Positions 25,089 to 33,367 of a stretch of 33,367 nt of DNA are shown here, in pieces. Every line of letters begins with the position of its first letter. The first letter of the stretch is position 1. Below the pieces are notes generated by a model. That model was not told the DNA's origin. It did not search any database and saw nothing but the letters and a program-made list of their open reading frames with translations. Origin of the DNA: Levilactobacillus lindianensis (GTDB lineage: Bacteria > Bacillota > Bacilli > Lactobacillales > Lactobacillaceae); the NCBI RefSeq assembly GCF_003946095.1, contig NZ_RHOD01000022.1, positions 1 to 33,367 of the forward strand, read 5' to 3'. A program made the position numbers and the translations under genes.

Positions 25089-27625
25089 CAACGAGTGAAA
25101 AACAACGTGAACATATTAGTGTACGAGGTGGGAACGTCCACAATTTAAAAAATATTGATGTAGACATTCCGTTGAATCAGTTTGTGGCAATCTCAGGTCC
25201 CTCGGGCTCCGGGAAGAGTTCGCTGGCCATGGGAATTTTATATGCGGAAGGGTCGCGGCGGTACCTGGAGGCGCTATCCACCTACACTAGACGGCGAATC
25301 GGTCAAAGCAAACGGTCACAGGTCCAGGAAGTTCGGCATATTCCCTCCGCTATCGCCCTGCGGCAACGGCCGGGCGTCCCTTCCGAGCGCTCAACGGTGG
25401 GGTCAATGAGTGAGTTGTTTAACGTCGTACGCCTCATCTTCTCACGTCTCGGCTCGATGGTTTGTCCCAACGGGCATCGGATTGCCCCCAGTTTGAAGGT
25501 GGCTCAGGCCATGGATCTCCCGGGTGGCGCCGACAGCAAGATGGGTTACGTAACCTGCCCAGAGTGTGGCGTCGAGTTCATGGCGAGATCTGCCGAGGAC
25601 TTTGCCTTCAATTCCGGCGGGGCCTGCCCTGAATGTCATGGGACGGGGACGGTTCAGACCTTAGACGAAGATAAATTGATTGGCGATGAGAACCTCAGTC
25701 TGTCTGAGGGCGTCGTGGCTTCCTGGCATTTGCCTGGCCGAAACTTTATGCCGACGGTGGCGGAGACACTAGGCGTGCGCGTTGACGTGCCCTACAAGGA
25801 CCTCACCGACCAGGAGAAAGACATTGTCCTCAATGGTGCCAAGAAGCAGTATCCCGTGGACTTTCGGACGTCGACTGGACGGGTTTTCCATACCGACAAT
25901 ACGTTGTATGAGAATGCCCATGAAGCCGTCTACGATTCTCTGAAGACGGTGAAGAGTGATCGCGCGATCAAGAAGGTCAACGAATTTTTCCACTTTTCTG
26001 TCTGCCCGACCTGCCACGGGACGCGGCTGAATCCAGAACTCTTGACGCAACTAGTTGGGGGTAAAAATATTGCGGAAGTGTCCGACTTGACTCTGGGATC
26101 GTTAGCCGGGTGGCAAGCGGCGGCGAAGGAAGAGTTGCCGACTGAGATGAAAGCCATGGCTGATGTGCTCTTCAAGAATCTGACGGATACGTTGCGGCCT
26201 TTGCTGGAACTGGGATTAGATTACCTGACCTTATCGCGAAACGGCAATACGCTGTCGACCGGAGAACTCCAACGACTCCAACTCGCCAAGACCATTCGGA
26301 CGGAGACGACGGGTGTTCTGTACGTCTTGGATGAACCCTCCATTGGCTTACACCCCGATAACGTTAAGGGACTCATCCGTATCTTTCGAGAACTGATTGC
26401 CCAAGGAAATTCTTTGGTTGTGGTTGACCATGAAGTCGACATCATTTCAGCAGCCGATTGGGTGATTGAGATTGGCCCTGGGTCGGGGGATGCCGGTGGT
26501 CAAATCATTGCCGAGGGCACACCCCAAGACCTGGTGGGAAATCCCCAGTCACTGATTGGGCCTTACATTTCCGGGCAAGCCAAGATCATGCATGACAAGG
26601 TACCCGCTAGCTCAAAGGCCAGCGAGCTCACCACGCAGTTTGAGGTGCAGAATTACTTTAATCTACACGACGTGGCCGTGACCATTCCTGGAAATGAGAT
26701 TACGGCGGTCACTGGATTCTCTGGTGCGGGTAAGACGAGTCTGATTTTGGATAGCCTAGTCCCGGCCATTCGAGCCGCGAATGCCAAGGCCGCCCTGCCG
26801 AAACAGGTGACGACCCTGAAGACCCATTTGAAAGATGTGGTATCTGTGGATGCCAAGCCGATTGGGAAGAATGCCCGCTCGACGGTGGCTACCTATACCA
26901 CCATCATGGATAATCTGCGGCGGCTATTTGCCAATCTACCAGAAGCGAAAGCCAAGAAATTTAGTCTCGCTTACTTCTCGTACAATAACAAGCAAGGGGC
27001 TTGTGAACAGTGTGGCGGACTGGGTACCATTACCCTGGATATTCAATATTTGCCGGATATGGAGGAGGTCTGCCCTTACTGTCACGGCGCGCGGTATAAG
27101 GACAAGATTCAACAGATCCGTTGGCACGGCTACAACATTGTCGACCTACTGAACTTATCGGTCCGTGAGGCGTTAGGCGTCTTTGAAACGGTCCCTAAGA
27201 TTGAGAAGCAGCTTCAGTTGCTGGATGAAATGGGGCTGGGTTACCTGCATTTGGGCGAAAGCACGCCGAGCCTGTCTGGTGGGGAAGCCCAACGGCTAAA
27301 GCTCATGAGCCACTTGAACAAACGCCAAGCCAAGACCTTATTTATCTTCGATGAACCTTCCGTCGGCCTGCACCCCCAGGACGTACAAACGCTGCTGGGT
27401 GTGATCAACAGCCTGAAGGCTAAGGGCGCCACGGTTATCATCATCACGCATGACCTTGACCTGATGGCGAACGCTGATTACCTGATTGACCTCGGCCCCA
27501 AGGGTGGGCAATCCGGTGGCCAGTTGATGGCGAGCGGTGAACCACAACAGCTGATCAAGACGACGAAGAGTCTGACGCTGGATTATTTGAAGGCACATTT
27601 TGAAAAATTTCATTTAGTTGATTAA
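25085..27625 (+). CDS. UvrA paralogue (UvrA2-like ABC ATPase)
   Basis: 846 residues, about 100 shorter than housekeeping UvrA (about 940). Both ABC cassettes are whole: Walker A SGPSGSGKSS and TGFSGAGKTS, signatures LSTGELQRLQLAK and LSGGEAQRLKLM, Walker B LYVLDEPSIGLHP and LFIFDEPSVGLHP. Zinc-type cysteine pairs are present (CPECG...CPECHGTG, CPTCHGTR, CEQCGGLG...CPYCHGARY). The shortening falls in the first part, where UvrB-binding and insertion domains lie, as in UvrA2/DrrC-type proteins tied to resistance against DNA-binding drugs. A DNA-damage or drug-protection role is therefore more likely than general excision repair. Its promoter is of MerR type. Confidence 0.88.
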   Translation: MTTSEKQREHISVRGGNVHNLKNIDVDIPLNQFVAISGPSGSGKSSLAMGILYAEGSRRYLEALSTYTRRRIGQSKRSQVQEVRHIPSAIALRQRPGVPSERSTVGSMSELFNVVRLIFSRLGSMVCPNGHRIAPSLKVAQAMDLPGGADSKMGYVTCPECGVEFMARSAEDFAFNSGGACPECHGTGTVQTLDEDKLIGDENLSLSEGVVASWHLPGRNFMPTVAETLGVRVDVPYKDLTDQEKDIVLNGAKKQYPVDFRTSTGRVFHTDNTLYENAHEAVYDSLKTVKSDRAIKKVNEFFHFSVCPTCHGTRLNPELLTQLVGGKNIAEVSDLTLGSLAGWQAAAKEELPTEMKAMADVLFKNLTDTLRPLLELGLDYLTLSRNGNTLSTGELQRLQLAKTIRTETTGVLYVLDEPSIGLHPDNVKGLIRIFRELIAQGNSLVVVDHEVDIISAADWVIEIGPGSGDAGGQIIAEGTPQDLVGNPQSLIGPYISGQAKIMHDKVPASSKASELTTQFEVQNYFNLHDVAVTIPGNEITAVTGFSGAGKTSLILDSLVPAIRAANAKAALPKQVTTLKTHLKDVVSVDAKPIGKNARSTVATYTTIMDNLRRLFANLPEAKAKKFSLAYFSYNNKQGACEQCGGLGTITLDIQYLPDMEEVCPYCHGARYKDKIQQIRWHGYNIVDLLNLSVREALGVFETVPKIEKQLQLLDEMGLGYLHLGESTPSLSGGEAQRLKLMSHLNKRQAKTLFIFDEPSVGLHPQDVQTLLGVINSLKAKGATVIIITHDLDLMANADYLIDLGPKGGQSGGQLMASGEPQQLIKTTKSLTLDYLKAHFEKFHLVD

Positions 27626-27696
27626 ATCTAGTGACTCAAAAAATACTTTATGTAGGGCTTTGATTGCCAGTAACGAATGCCCTCAGGGTGAATTGG

Positions 27697-27728
27697 AGTC
27701 GTCTCACACAGTGGGGCGGCTTTTTTTG
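27697..27728 (+). terminator. Terminator of the UvrA paralogue
   Basis: AGTCGTCTCAC pairs with GTGGGGCGGCT using G-T pairs, followed by seven T residues. Confidence 0.8.
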
Positions 27729-27865
27729 TCACGGACAAATTTACAATTGGAATGCAGCATCTTACCAGATGGTTAGAGTCAACGACCAATTAATGTCGAA
27801 ACAAGTTACCGGATAGACACAGTATAAATTGTTAATAACATATAGAAAATTCAAATGGATTTCGA

Positions 27866-27946
27866 TATACTGAAGTCAGTTCATAACAGTTGAGCAATTA
27901 TTACTATTCTGTGGTAATCAGTGGCGTCCAGCAACCATTACCACAG
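27866..27946 (+). promoter_or_regulatory. Promoter and leader stem-loop of the first LRR protein
   Basis: TATACT at 27866 is a probable -10 without a good -35. In the leader, CTGTGGTAAT (27909-27918) pairs perfectly with ATTACCACAG (27937-27946), ending five bases before AGGAGG. It could protect the mRNA, control ribosome access, or be a DNA operator. The rest of the gap from 27626 holds only the terminator. Confidence 0.5.
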
Positions 27947-27964
27947 GTTTAGGAGGCGTTTGAC

Positions 27965-29998
27965 ATGCATTGGGGAGCAGGAGTCAGTCGATATCAAGCT
28001 ACACGACACTTTAAAAGCTGGATGGTCACCGCGGTTATTTTAACTGAAATTGGTGGGCCGCTCATCACACCGGTGAGGGCACTAGCGGCGACCACGACGG
28101 CTGAACAGGCGTCGGTTGGATCGGACGTCGATCGGTCAGGGGAGGCGCTCTTGGGGAGTGCGTCTTCAACGGATAGTTCGAGCGAAGAGAGTCAAAGTGA
28201 ATCCAAAGCACCGGCGTCAGGAGGTACCGGGTCCGCGACGGCTGTGTCGGATGCTGTGGCAACTCATGAAACAGTGACCGCGCCAGAAGCCGGGAGCAAG
28301 CCAGAGAAGTCAAAGGTGCCGAAGCCCGCTACGGCTAAGGTTGACCGACCACGTGCGACGAGTAGACAGGCCACCGAGTCGATTGATCAGTGGATGCCGA
28401 ATAAGCGGCTCCAACGGGCAATCTTTTATCAATTAACCCATCTCATTCCAATTCCGGATGATGATAAGACTTGGCAGTCAACCGCTGATATTACGAAGGA
28501 TGATATGAAACGGTTAAAGGCCTTATTTATTGGTTATTTCGGCGGTGAGAATGGCGAGTCGACCTACAATCCGGGTGGCGAAGAATACCGGCTAGATGGT
28601 CTGGAGTACGCCACTAATCTAGAAGTCCTCATGATGGGTGGTGGGGGCAAGAATGCGGCGCCTTATCAAAATTTCGGTAATATCGAGAACGTGTCGCCGT
28701 TAAATAATTTGACACAACTGAAAAAGTTATGGTTGAGTAATAACCGAATTAGTGATGTGTCGCCATTGGCGGGGCTAACCAATCTCACGGAGTTGCGGCT
28801 GCATGATAATTTTATCGCGGATTTTTCAAGCCTGAAAAACATTCCGGCTGATGTCAGTGACAATGACATGTTTCAGTACATCTTTCCGGATCCCATCAAG
28901 GTTAACTCGTGGACGCGTCACGCTCACCTGACAGTTCCGATTCACTTACAAAACGGTGAGTTAGTCACGGGCGTCGACCAACAACTTGAGGATATGTATT
29001 TGAACCACCATTATGTGGGTGGTGCCTTTGGTTACGGTGGTGAACCCGTTACCTTTTGGTACACCCAAGGAGGTGAGGTCACCGAGGATGGCCAGGGTGG
29101 GCTCGATTTTACGAATATTCGTGACCAGGCGGCGTTCCCTCCAGGTGGCGATCAAACGGGTAATTACTATTTCTTAATTGCAAAGTATGTGATAGACAAA
29201 TACTCTTTTTGGATTGTCCAGAGGTACGATATCGGCGAGGCTGCCAAGCCGGTCACGGTGAACTATCAGGATGAGCAAGGCCATGAACTGGCGGCCAGTC
29301 AAACTCTGAATGGGGATATTGGTGATGATTATCGGACGGAAGCTGCCAAGATTCCCGGCTATGAGCTGACAAGAACGCCCGTCAACACGCAGGGAAAATT
29401 TGGCGATGAGGCGATCACGGTAACCTATGTCTATCGTAAACTAGCTCCGGTGTCACCAGTTACCCCGCCGATACCGAATCCTACCCCAGCCCCGGGACCG
29501 ACCCCAACCTTGCCGGCTATTAAGCAAGGTCGTGTGACGGTGCACTATCAGACCGCTGAGGGGATGCCGGTTCACAGCGATACCAGTGTTGTCGGTCAGG
29601 TGGGGAGTATTTATCAGACGCAACCACTGTCACTGCCAGGTTACCAGGTCGTTGGCCAGCCGACGAATGCCGTCGGGATCTTTGGTGAGCAGCCGGTGGA
29701 CGTGACTTACACCTACGCACCTAATGTGGTGAGTGGCGGTCAGGGGGATGGGTCTGAGCCAGCCAAGCCATCCGTACCCGTCGGCAACGAGACGGCAACA
29801 GGTAACAGTCAGACTGGTCAGCCAACTACGACGTTGCCGCTCCATACTGGGAGTGCGTTTGCGACCGCAACGAAGCCTGAGAAACCATCGGTGGCCTTGC
29901 CTGCGACGAATGAACGGGTCACGTCGATTCGTTGGTTAGGTTGGGTCGTCTTGGTGGCCGGCCTTGGTGGCTGGTGGTTTAAGCGACATCGACAGTAG
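27965..29998 (+). CDS. LRR-MucBP cell-wall protein with LPATN sorting signal
   Basis: 677 residues, ATG after AGGAGG. Signal peptide about 1-41 (ending VRALA), then a Ser/Ala/Lys-rich linker to about 135. SIDQWMPNKRLQRAIFYQL begins an internalin-like LRR module with repeats NVSPLNNLTQLKKLWLSNN and VSPLAGLTNLTELRLHDN. Two MucBP-type domains follow (about 425-490 and 521-585: VTVNYQDEQGHEL, VTVHYQTAEGMPV), split by a Pro-rich spacer. The C-terminus has LPATN (645-649), a hydrophobic segment and KRHRQ: a sortase signal with Asn instead of Gly. Such proteins bind mucin or host/plant glycans at the cell surface. Paralogue of the next gene. Confidence 0.88.
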   Translation: MHWGAGVSRYQATRHFKSWMVTAVILTEIGGPLITPVRALAATTTAEQASVGSDVDRSGEALLGSASSTDSSSEESQSESKAPASGGTGSATAVSDAVATHETVTAPEAGSKPEKSKVPKPATAKVDRPRATSRQATESIDQWMPNKRLQRAIFYQLTHLIPIPDDDKTWQSTADITKDDMKRLKALFIGYFGGENGESTYNPGGEEYRLDGLEYATNLEVLMMGGGGKNAAPYQNFGNIENVSPLNNLTQLKKLWLSNNRISDVSPLAGLTNLTELRLHDNFIADFSSLKNIPADVSDNDMFQYIFPDPIKVNSWTRHAHLTVPIHLQNGELVTGVDQQLEDMYLNHHYVGGAFGYGGEPVTFWYTQGGEVTEDGQGGLDFTNIRDQAAFPPGGDQTGNYYFLIAKYVIDKYSFWIVQRYDIGEAAKPVTVNYQDEQGHELAASQTLNGDIGDDYRTEAAKIPGYELTRTPVNTQGKFGDEAITVTYVYRKLAPVSPVTPPIPNPTPAPGPTPTLPAIKQGRVTVHYQTAEGMPVHSDTSVVGQVGSIYQTQPLSLPGYQVVGQPTNAVGIFGEQPVDVTYTYAPNVVSGGQGDGSEPAKPSVPVGNETATGNSQTGQPTTTLPLHTGSAFATATKPEKPSVALPATNERVTSIRWLGWVVLVAGLGGWWFKRHRQ

Positions 29999-30010
29999 AA
30001 ACTAATGACC

Positions 30011-30042
30011 GAGGTATCCGCGACGATAACGGATGCCTTTTT
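30011..30042 (+). terminator. Intrinsic terminator
   Basis: GGTATCCG pairs with CGGATGCC, followed by TTTTT. Confidence 0.8.
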
Positions 30043-30220
30043 GCCATATTTGGAAATGTGTGAAGCTGGTTTTGTAGACTTTTGAGTGAATTTTTTTAAA
30101 AATGTCACTGGCCTAAGCGCCTGTACTTGGGCGATCACAGAAATGATTACGATTGAATTTCCCTTGTCTGACTAACAAAGTGTTTCGTGGTATGACCTAG
30201 TATTTTTCTGGTTTAGTCGT

Positions 30221-30226
30221 TATAAT
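30221..30226 (+). promoter_or_regulatory. -10 box of the second LRR gene
   Basis: TATAAT with only a weak AGTATT at the -35 position. It implies a leader of about 90 bases. Apart from this and the terminator at 30011, I see nothing in the 325-base gap. Confidence 0.5.
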
Positions 30227-30323
30227 GGAACTAGTTAATACGAAACATTATTACATAGTCAATAAATTTCCAAATGACAACTAGACCGTTTAACTAGGAA
30301 CCGCCAGTGAGGAGCGATAAATC

Positions 30324-32372
30324 ATGAAGCCTTTGGATAATAGTAAACGTCACTACAAGATGTACAAGCAGGGAAAATTCTGGGTATTTGCCGGAATTGT
30401 AAGCGCTACATTGGCATTTGGCGTTCCAGTGACGGCCAACGCCGCCACTGATGGGCCGGCAGATCAGGTACCTGTTGCCCAAAAGGCACCCGATTCGGAA
30501 CAGCCAGAACAGCCGGCGGCTCCTGTCGCTAAGGTCGACGATGGCGAAGAGAATCTGCCAACCGGTGAAGAACAAAATAATCCTGCGCCAACTGTCACGG
30601 CCGATGATAAAGAGACGAACGATGATAATGATGTGGATAAGGATAACCAAGCGGACCACATTGTAGCTCCCGTTAAAAGGGTGGAAACAACATCCAAGCG
30701 AACCCTCAGAGATTATGCACCGGAACCGACAGCCGCCCCAATCGCTGATACACCTGCGCCAGTCGCTAAGGCGGACCAGTCTATCGATGAATGGATGCCT
30801 AACAAACAATTACAACTGATTGTGCTCTATAACATTCAACAAGAATTACCTGACTTGGATCTGACCAGTGTTGATCAGATTACTCAGGACAACATTAAAC
30901 AATTAACCAAGTTAGAAGCGGTTGGTGGCAATCAAACGCATAAATTGGATACCTATATTGATGGCAAGACCGCGTTCTCACTGGAAGGGCTACAGTACGC
31001 TACCGGGTTGACCTGGATTAATTTAAAGACAACGTTTGGCCTGGGCTCCAGCAAGTATCGTGGCGATATTGTGGATCTCTCGCCATTAGCTCATCTGACC
31101 AATTTGGAAACTTTAGACGTCCAACATAACCGTATTCAAGACCTTTCGCCACTAGAAACCATGACCGGACTAAAAGAAGTATACGTAAATTTCAATAGTA
31201 TCATGGACTTCTCGCCAGTCATTGGCCGGGCATTTACGGCGTCGGCCGCAACCTTTGGCGACTATAACCAGGTGGTGGTCTTACCGACAATTAAGATTGA
31301 CCCGAGCAACCCCACGGCAACTCTCAAGGTTAAGGTTGTCACTAAGAATGGCGAAAGTGATGCGCTCCAAATCCCTGGCGATGTCATGGTGGTTAATGAC
31401 TCGAACTACAATGATGGTCAAGATGATCTGTTCAATATTTACTACCAGGGTGGGACGCCAACAGCGAATGCTGATGGGAGCCTAACCTTTAACGACATCA
31501 AGGCTCAGGAGCCCGGTGTCACCAGCTATAAAAATTTCAGAGTGACACCATTAGCCAATAAGTATTATTTGACGGCGAAGGTTCAATCTAAAGACAACTA
31601 CAACAATTTCCAAATCATTCAGCCCTATGAAATGGCTACCGCAGCGGCACCGGTCAGCGTGCATTACGTGGATGATAAGGGGGCCACGATTCATGTCGAC
31701 ACCCAGGTGAATGGGATGGTTGGGGACGCCTATACCACATCGCCATTGACGATTGACGGCTACAAGCTGAAGACCACACCAGAAAATGCCGCCGGGACCT
31801 TAGCGGCTACGGCAATTGACGTTACCTACGTTTACACGGCCGATGCTAAGCCAGTCACGCCAGTCGATCCAACACCCGACGCGATGGGGACTGTCACAAT
31901 CGTGAGTGTTGACACAGACGGCAACGTGTTGACACAATCCGTGAAATCAGGAAAGGTCGGCGATACCTACAACGTTGCCGCACCAACGATTACTGGATAC
32001 AAGGTGGTTGGCGATACGACTGCCAACGGAACTTTTACCGCTAATAATCAAACGGTTATCTTTACCTACGCTGAGGTTGATAATGGTGGGGATGCCGCCA
32101 CGGTAGACCCCACGACCCCGGCTAAACCAGGAAAGGTACCTGATAACGCGGGAGATAAGGTAGCGGACAAGCCCGTGGCTAAACCAATCGTCCTGAAGAC
32201 CCATGGTCAAGGCGCCAAGATTACCAGTCATGCCCCGGTTAAACTGGCTGCTAAGTCAGCTAACCAGGCCACGACTCTTCCACAAACCGGTGACAAGTCC
32301 GTTTCTCCGTTGGCCGGCTTGGCAGTGTTGATTGGGAGCTTGGGCACGTTGTTATTCCGGAAGCGGAACTAA
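30324..32372 (+). CDS. LRR-MucBP cell-wall protein with LPQTG anchor
   Basis: 682 residues, ATG after GAGGAGCG. The signal peptide carries the KxYKxGKxW motif (KMYKQGKFW, 12-20) and ends near residue 40 (ANA). An acidic, Pro-rich linker precedes SIDEWMPNKQLQLIVLYNI at about 153, the same start of the LRR module as in the gene before. LRRs: LSPLAHLTNLETLDVQHN, LSPLETMTGLKEVYVNFN. Two MucBP-like domains follow (about 440-510 VSVHYVDDKGATI; about 520-590 VTIVSVDTDGNVL). The wall anchor is canonical: LPQTG (652-656), hydrophobic stretch, RKRN. Adhesion to mucus or similar surfaces is inferred. The gene has its own promoter and terminator, so the two paralogues are separately expressed. Confidence 0.92.
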   Translation: MKPLDNSKRHYKMYKQGKFWVFAGIVSATLAFGVPVTANAATDGPADQVPVAQKAPDSEQPEQPAAPVAKVDDGEENLPTGEEQNNPAPTVTADDKETNDDNDVDKDNQADHIVAPVKRVETTSKRTLRDYAPEPTAAPIADTPAPVAKADQSIDEWMPNKQLQLIVLYNIQQELPDLDLTSVDQITQDNIKQLTKLEAVGGNQTHKLDTYIDGKTAFSLEGLQYATGLTWINLKTTFGLGSSKYRGDIVDLSPLAHLTNLETLDVQHNRIQDLSPLETMTGLKEVYVNFNSIMDFSPVIGRAFTASAATFGDYNQVVVLPTIKIDPSNPTATLKVKVVTKNGESDALQIPGDVMVVNDSNYNDGQDDLFNIYYQGGTPTANADGSLTFNDIKAQEPGVTSYKNFRVTPLANKYYLTAKVQSKDNYNNFQIIQPYEMATAAAPVSVHYVDDKGATIHVDTQVNGMVGDAYTTSPLTIDGYKLKTTPENAAGTLAATAIDVTYVYTADAKPVTPVDPTPDAMGTVTIVSVDTDGNVLTQSVKSGKVGDTYNVAAPTITGYKVVGDTTANGTFTANNQTVIFTYAEVDNGGDAATVDPTTPAKPGKVPDNAGDKVADKPVAKPIVLKTHGQGAKITSHAPVKLAAKSANQATTLPQTGDKSVSPLAGLAVLIGSLGTLLFRKRN

Positions 32373-32414
32373 CAGGTTCTAAATAAAGTTAAGTCGAAAA
32401 CGCAAAAGATTATG

Positions 32415-32446
32415 AAAAACCACTTCCAAAACGGAGGTGGTTTTTT
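32415..32446 (+). terminator. Intrinsic terminator
   Basis: AACCACTTCC pairs with GGAGGTGGTT around AAAAC, followed by six T residues. Confidence 0.85.
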
Positions 32447-32540
32447 GAGTGAAGTTAAGTATTCGAAAGCGCTACGAGGTTATCTCGATGTTGAATACAT
32501 AGAGTTCCAGTAGGTAAGTAGCGAAGTAGCACAACAGTAA

Positions 32541-32579
32541 TAAAAAAGTGGCGATGCCTGATTGAAAAGGCATCGCCAC
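32541..32579 (-). terminator. Terminator of the Cys-rich operon
   Basis: Perfect 11-bp stem GTGGCGATGCC/GGCATCGCCAC. On the minus strand it is followed by TTTTTT, ending the transcript of the two genes to the right. Confidence 0.85.
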
Positions 32580-32639
32580 GTCTGTGTGTCGAGCTTAAAT
32601 TTTGACGCCAAAATTAATAATCCTCGTCACCAGCAGTTA

Positions 32640-32816
32640 CTAGTGCTTCGGGACGCCACAGAAGCCATCACAGGCACACTTACGGTCAGAGATCATTGGG
32701 CAGTGGCAGATCCCATCGGCGCTCGCACAGCCGCAGCCAGGGGCACAGGTCATCCCCGCATGACAGAATGGATTATCCGCTGTCTTTGTTTCGTTCTTTT
32801 TAACATTTTCAGTCAT
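32640..32816 (-). CDS. Cysteine-rich 58-residue protein, metallothionein-like
   Basis: ATG at 32816 with GAGG eight bases upstream; stop at 32640. After a polar N-terminus (MTENVKKNETKTADNP) come nine cysteines in 36 residues: Cys18, 24, 28, 30, 37, 39, 47, 49 and 53, including three CxC motifs (CGC, CHC, CAC), with His19 and His38 next to cysteines. There is no signal peptide, so the cytosol is likely and metal binding more plausible than disulphides. Bacterial metallothioneins (SmtA/PmtA) have a similar size and CxC content but a different spacing, so this may be a separate type. It lies 25 bases after the gene at 32842 and before a strong terminator. Confidence 0.8.
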   Translation of the reverse strand: MTENVKKNETKTADNPFCHAGMTCAPGCGCASADGICHCPMISDRKCACDGFCGVPKH

Positions 32817-32841
32817 TGTGATTACCTCGAATTCAGTATTT

Positions 32842-33126
32842 TTAGCAGCTTTCCAAGCCGTCCGTGCTGGTTAACGTGAAACCTTCATCAAGTTTCTGGG
32901 TCAATTGCACATGTTCTGATTCAGTCAATGTGGCCGGTTCACTCCCCGCGGCGGGATGCGTGAAGACTTGGCGGTACAATTCGGCTTTGGCGTCCGCTGA
33001 ACTGTCAGCTTTCACCGTTACCGCGACGTCAAGTCCAGCGCCAGTATCGATGTATGCGGTACCGTTGTTGACGATAAAACCAGTTGCAAAATATTCCTGA
33101 TGATTAACAAGAAAATACGCAGTCAT
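32842..33126 (-). CDS. Hypothetical protein co-transcribed with the Cys-rich gene
   Basis: 94 residues, ATG at 33126 after GAGGAGG, an excellent ribosome binding site. The sequence (MTAYFLVNHQEYFATGFIVN, then AYIDTGAGLDVAVTVKADSSADAKAELYRQVF) suggests a small alpha-beta fold without membrane segment or signal peptide. I do not recognise the family. It is the first gene of an operon with the CxC-rich protein, 25 bases downstream, so a role in the same metal or redox response is possible. A weak promoter, TTGTTT and TACACT 16 bases apart, lies near 33170-33200 on the minus strand. Confidence 0.7.
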   Translation of the reverse strand: MTAYFLVNHQEYFATGFIVNNGTAYIDTGAGLDVAVTVKADSSADAKAELYRQVFTHPAAGSEPATLTESEHVQLTQKLDEGFTLTSTDGLESC

Positions 33127-33249
33127 GATTGGTTCCTCCTCGACGAAAAGCTTGATGTCTCCCTTAAAGTGTACTAGCCGGCGTTAATAAAACAACATGG
33201 TGGCTGAAGTTGACTATTCCTATGGCAAATTCTATAATTAATCCGAACA

Positions 33250-33367
33250 GAAATTAAAAAGCCCAAAGCAATCACTTACAATGGTAGTAACTAATTCCAA
33301 CCAATATAGGGAGTGATTACTTTGGGTACATCTACTTTATCACGTTTTCAACGTGGCGCACTAGCAC
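33250..33367 (+). mobile_element. Left end of an IS30-family insertion sequence
   Basis: The element appears to begin near AAATTAAAAAGCCC and runs off the window. It contains the start of a transposase gene. The exact left boundary cannot be fixed from one end. Confidence 0.55.
33322..33367 (+). CDS. IS30-family transposase, N-terminus only
   Basis: TTG at 33322, nine bases after GGGAG, opens MGTSTLSRFQRGALA, cut by the window edge. This opening resembles IS30-family transposases common in lactobacilli, whose N-terminal helix-turn-helix binds the terminal repeats. An in-frame GTG at 33313 overlaps the ribosome binding site and is less likely. With only 15 residues the family call is tentative. 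Confidence 0.6.
   Translation, partial: MGTSTLSRFQRGALA

Noticed and set aside
32562-32879. 105-residue plus-strand frame over the Cys-rich gene
   Set aside because: It overlaps a minus-strand terminator and two better supported minus-strand genes, with no ribosome binding site.

Overview
The window looks like chromosomal DNA of a lactobacillus (family Lactobacillaceae). Supporting signs are strong GGAGG-type ribosome binding sites with frequent TTG and GTG starts, a KxYKxGKxW-type signal peptide, MucBP and LPxTG surface proteins, a short IMP dehydrogenase without CBS domains, a YhgE/Pip protein, AzlCD, and the start of an IS30-family transposase at the right edge. I do not assign a species. 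There are no rRNA, tRNA or CRISPR loci.

Layout. 1-1100 (minus strand): a two-gene unit in which a small basic protein overlaps a GNAT protein resembling acetyltransferase toxins. 1418-2038: a secreted Ser/Ala-rich, C-terminally basic protein. 2039-3010: about 1 kb without genes, holding a terminator and two copies of a structured repeat. 3011-5943: a large GT-C-like membrane protein, then IMP dehydrogenase. 5944-6795: two more repeat copies and the promoter of a response regulator / histidine kinase / D-Ala-D-Ala carboxypeptidase cluster (6796-10114), a plausible cell-wall sensing and remodelling unit. 10507-13419: a YhgE/Pip surface protein with a mosaic central segment. Then a PAT-like GNAT, azlC-azlD, a broken ribbon-helix-helix antitoxin gene, and cfa (minus strand) behind a perfect 28-bp palindrome. 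17417-18292: a membrane-anchored helical-repeat protein. 18443-20663: a ROK repressor flanked by near-identical repeat copies and preceded by a possible structured leader. Then an AI-2E family transporter, gpmA with a cre-like site, a small hypothetical gene, an autoregulated MerR/SDR operon, a UvrA paralogue behind its own MerR-type promoter, and two adjacent LRR-MucBP wall proteins. 32640-33126 (minus strand): an operon of a 94-residue hypothetical protein and a 58-residue protein with nine cysteines that resembles a metallothionein. The IS30-like element begins at about 33250.

The most unusual signal is a family of seven intergenic elements of about 150-180 nt (2321-2481, 2771-2922, 6004-6182, 6373-6525, 18443-18596, 20290-20445, 20510-20663). 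Each has long complementary outer arms whose sequence is specific to that copy or pair, so the pairing is kept while the sequence changes. Inside lie two hairpins with shared internal loops and a purine-rich GGA/GGA-type internal loop near the base. This covariation pattern points to a structured RNA, or to a mobile element folding as single-stranded DNA, and I do not recognise it. The other leading candidates are the CxC-rich small protein, the GNAT pair with an unusual partner, the palindrome in the cfa leader, and the MerR-type promoter in front of the UvrA paralogue.
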